From: Thereva unica
Taxonomy: Eukaryota; Arthropoda; Insecta; Diptera; Therevidae
Length of the DNA: 64,000 nt
Direction of reading: 5' to 3'
NCBI GenBank assembly: GCA_949987705.1
Contig: OX465281.1
Location: 87,076,543 to 87,140,542, forward strand
Of the stretch, positions 63,397-64,000 are shown piece after piece. Each line of letters starts with the position of its first letter. Within the stretch, counting starts at the first letter, position 1. The notes under the pieces are model-generated. The model was not told the origin of the DNA and did not search any database. It saw only the letters and a program-made list of their open reading frames with translations. The translations under genes were made by a program, and so were the position numbers.

Positions 63397-64000
63397 TGTG
63401 ATGAAAGCTTCGGTTGGGGGGCCCAGACGTGACCAACTTCCGACTATCACCCAAAAACTAGAAATTTCATCGGGGCGACAAAATAATTCCCCCCTAAATG
63501 CAGCATCCTGGGTCTCCCGTGAAAAAAGCTGCTCGTCGGCGGGTCGTGGTGGGGAGACCCCGGGGATACCACATGCGTTGATGCATCACCACTTACTGTA
63601 CGCCTACCGTCATCAGATTAGCACAGTCCACTGTTCGGGGGGATCAAGGTGCCTGCCATCGGGAATTCAAGGCGAGGAGTATCGCCCGCTGCTATGCCAC
63701 TGTTGCACCTATTCCATTATGATGAACTAGAAATAATCCTAAAAAAACCTGAACCCAACGCTGAAACCAATGGTGAATCAAAATACGATCAATATGTAAA
63801 ATCAAAAGAAAAAAATTTGTTAGGTACAAAGAATAGTTTAATTAATAACAACATATATACAAACACTCAGGCGAACGCAAAAAAATGACAACGTACTTTT
63901 AATTGAATACATTACTTCACATCGGAAACGAACAACTCTGGGAAGGTAGGCTGATCAGCTTGCCTTTTGACAACACAATTTACAGGCCACTAGGGTACCT
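63397..64000 (-). repeat. Gypsy-A 5' LTR (partial, leaves the window)
   Basis: On the - strand its end reads GCTTTCATCACA before the PBS. Bases 63919-64000 equal 56135-56216 of the 3' LTR exactly. ORFs of 60-110 codons within it are not supported as genes. Confidence 0.75.

Larger units (their letters stand above)
56135..64000 (-). mobile_element. Gypsy-A, apparently coding-intact gypsy retrotransposon
   Basis: Minus-strand element: 5' LTR at the right (63397 to beyond the window), PBS, leader, gag (62074-60965), -1 frameshift site, pol (61031-57684) and 3' LTR (57390 into the gap). The 82 bases at 56135-56216 are identical to 63919-64000, showing both LTRs. No env-like ORF exists between pol and the 3' LTR. 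Both ORFs are open with catalytic residues in place, so this copy is young or recently active. Confidence 0.85.

Noticed and set aside
63398..63888. ORFs of 79-110 codons in the Gypsy-A LTR
   Set aside because: They lie antisense within a non-coding LTR, with no recognisable domain.

Overview
The window is eukaryotic and almost certainly arthropod, most likely insect. It is AT-rich, has spliced genes with short GT-AG introns, and carries TE families typical of insects: PIF/Harbinger with MADF or Myb/SANT partners, ISL2EU-like, hAT, piggyBac MITE, Helentron, copia, gypsy and several non-LTR retrotransposons. I recognise no conserved host gene; essentially all coding sequence is transposable-element derived. 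I cannot name the species.

Layout. (1) 1-2270: a PIF/Harbinger element, with the transposase C-terminus on + and a spliced MADF-domain accessory gene on -, holding a 612-bp MITE; then an ISL2EU-like DDE transposase pseudogene (- strand, 2212-4080). (2) 4.08-19.13 kb: one LINE (LINE-A) split by two datable insertions. A hAT element lies at 5521-7803 with an 8-bp TSD. A copia element lies at 9747-18499 with a 5-bp TSD and 185-bp LTRs. The copia leader itself contains a Helentron-like element (10296-13345) dominated by 2.2 kb of 7-mer/9-mer microsatellite, and a piggyBac-type MITE (13544-13842). (3) 19.1-25.2 kb: mostly non-coding, with a second MITE sharing ends with the first, a dispersed repeat, and a 2.7-kb satellite of ~118-bp monomers in an A-B-C higher-order pattern. 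(4) 25.2-39.3 kb: a gypsy gag (Gypsy-C) cut by a second gypsy (Gypsy-B). Gypsy-B's pol is cut by LINE-B, LINE-B is cut by LINE-C, and LINE-D (-) lies behind; an integrase scrap and LTR scraps follow. (5) 39.3-51.2 kb: LINE-E (-) inside a Helitron-like/fold-back repeat field, a BED-hAT transposase pseudogene (-), and a second Harbinger element (Myb/SANT gene + strand, transposase C-terminus - strand) split by a 1.5-kb fold-back element. (6) 51.3-55.9 kb: integrase of a gypsy possibly belonging to Gypsy-C, an RTE-like RT fragment, and LINE-F (-), ending in a 200-N gap. (7) 56.1-64.0 kb: Gypsy-A (-), apparently coding-intact, with gag, a GGGAAAC -1 frameshift site, a complete pol, a tRNA-Lys-type PBS, and long LTRs that run into the gap and off the window.

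The only gene set that looks able to work as a unit is Gypsy-A. Gypsy-B is its damaged relative. Comparing the two leaders gives the most interesting signal I found: four hairpins conserved in order, spacing and flanking motif between PBS and gag. LINE-C is nearly intact, with one nonsense codon near its C-terminus. Other structure of note: a 344-bp inverted duplication in Gypsy-B gag, and the Helentron termini around a giant microsatellite fused in frame to an endonuclease domain.
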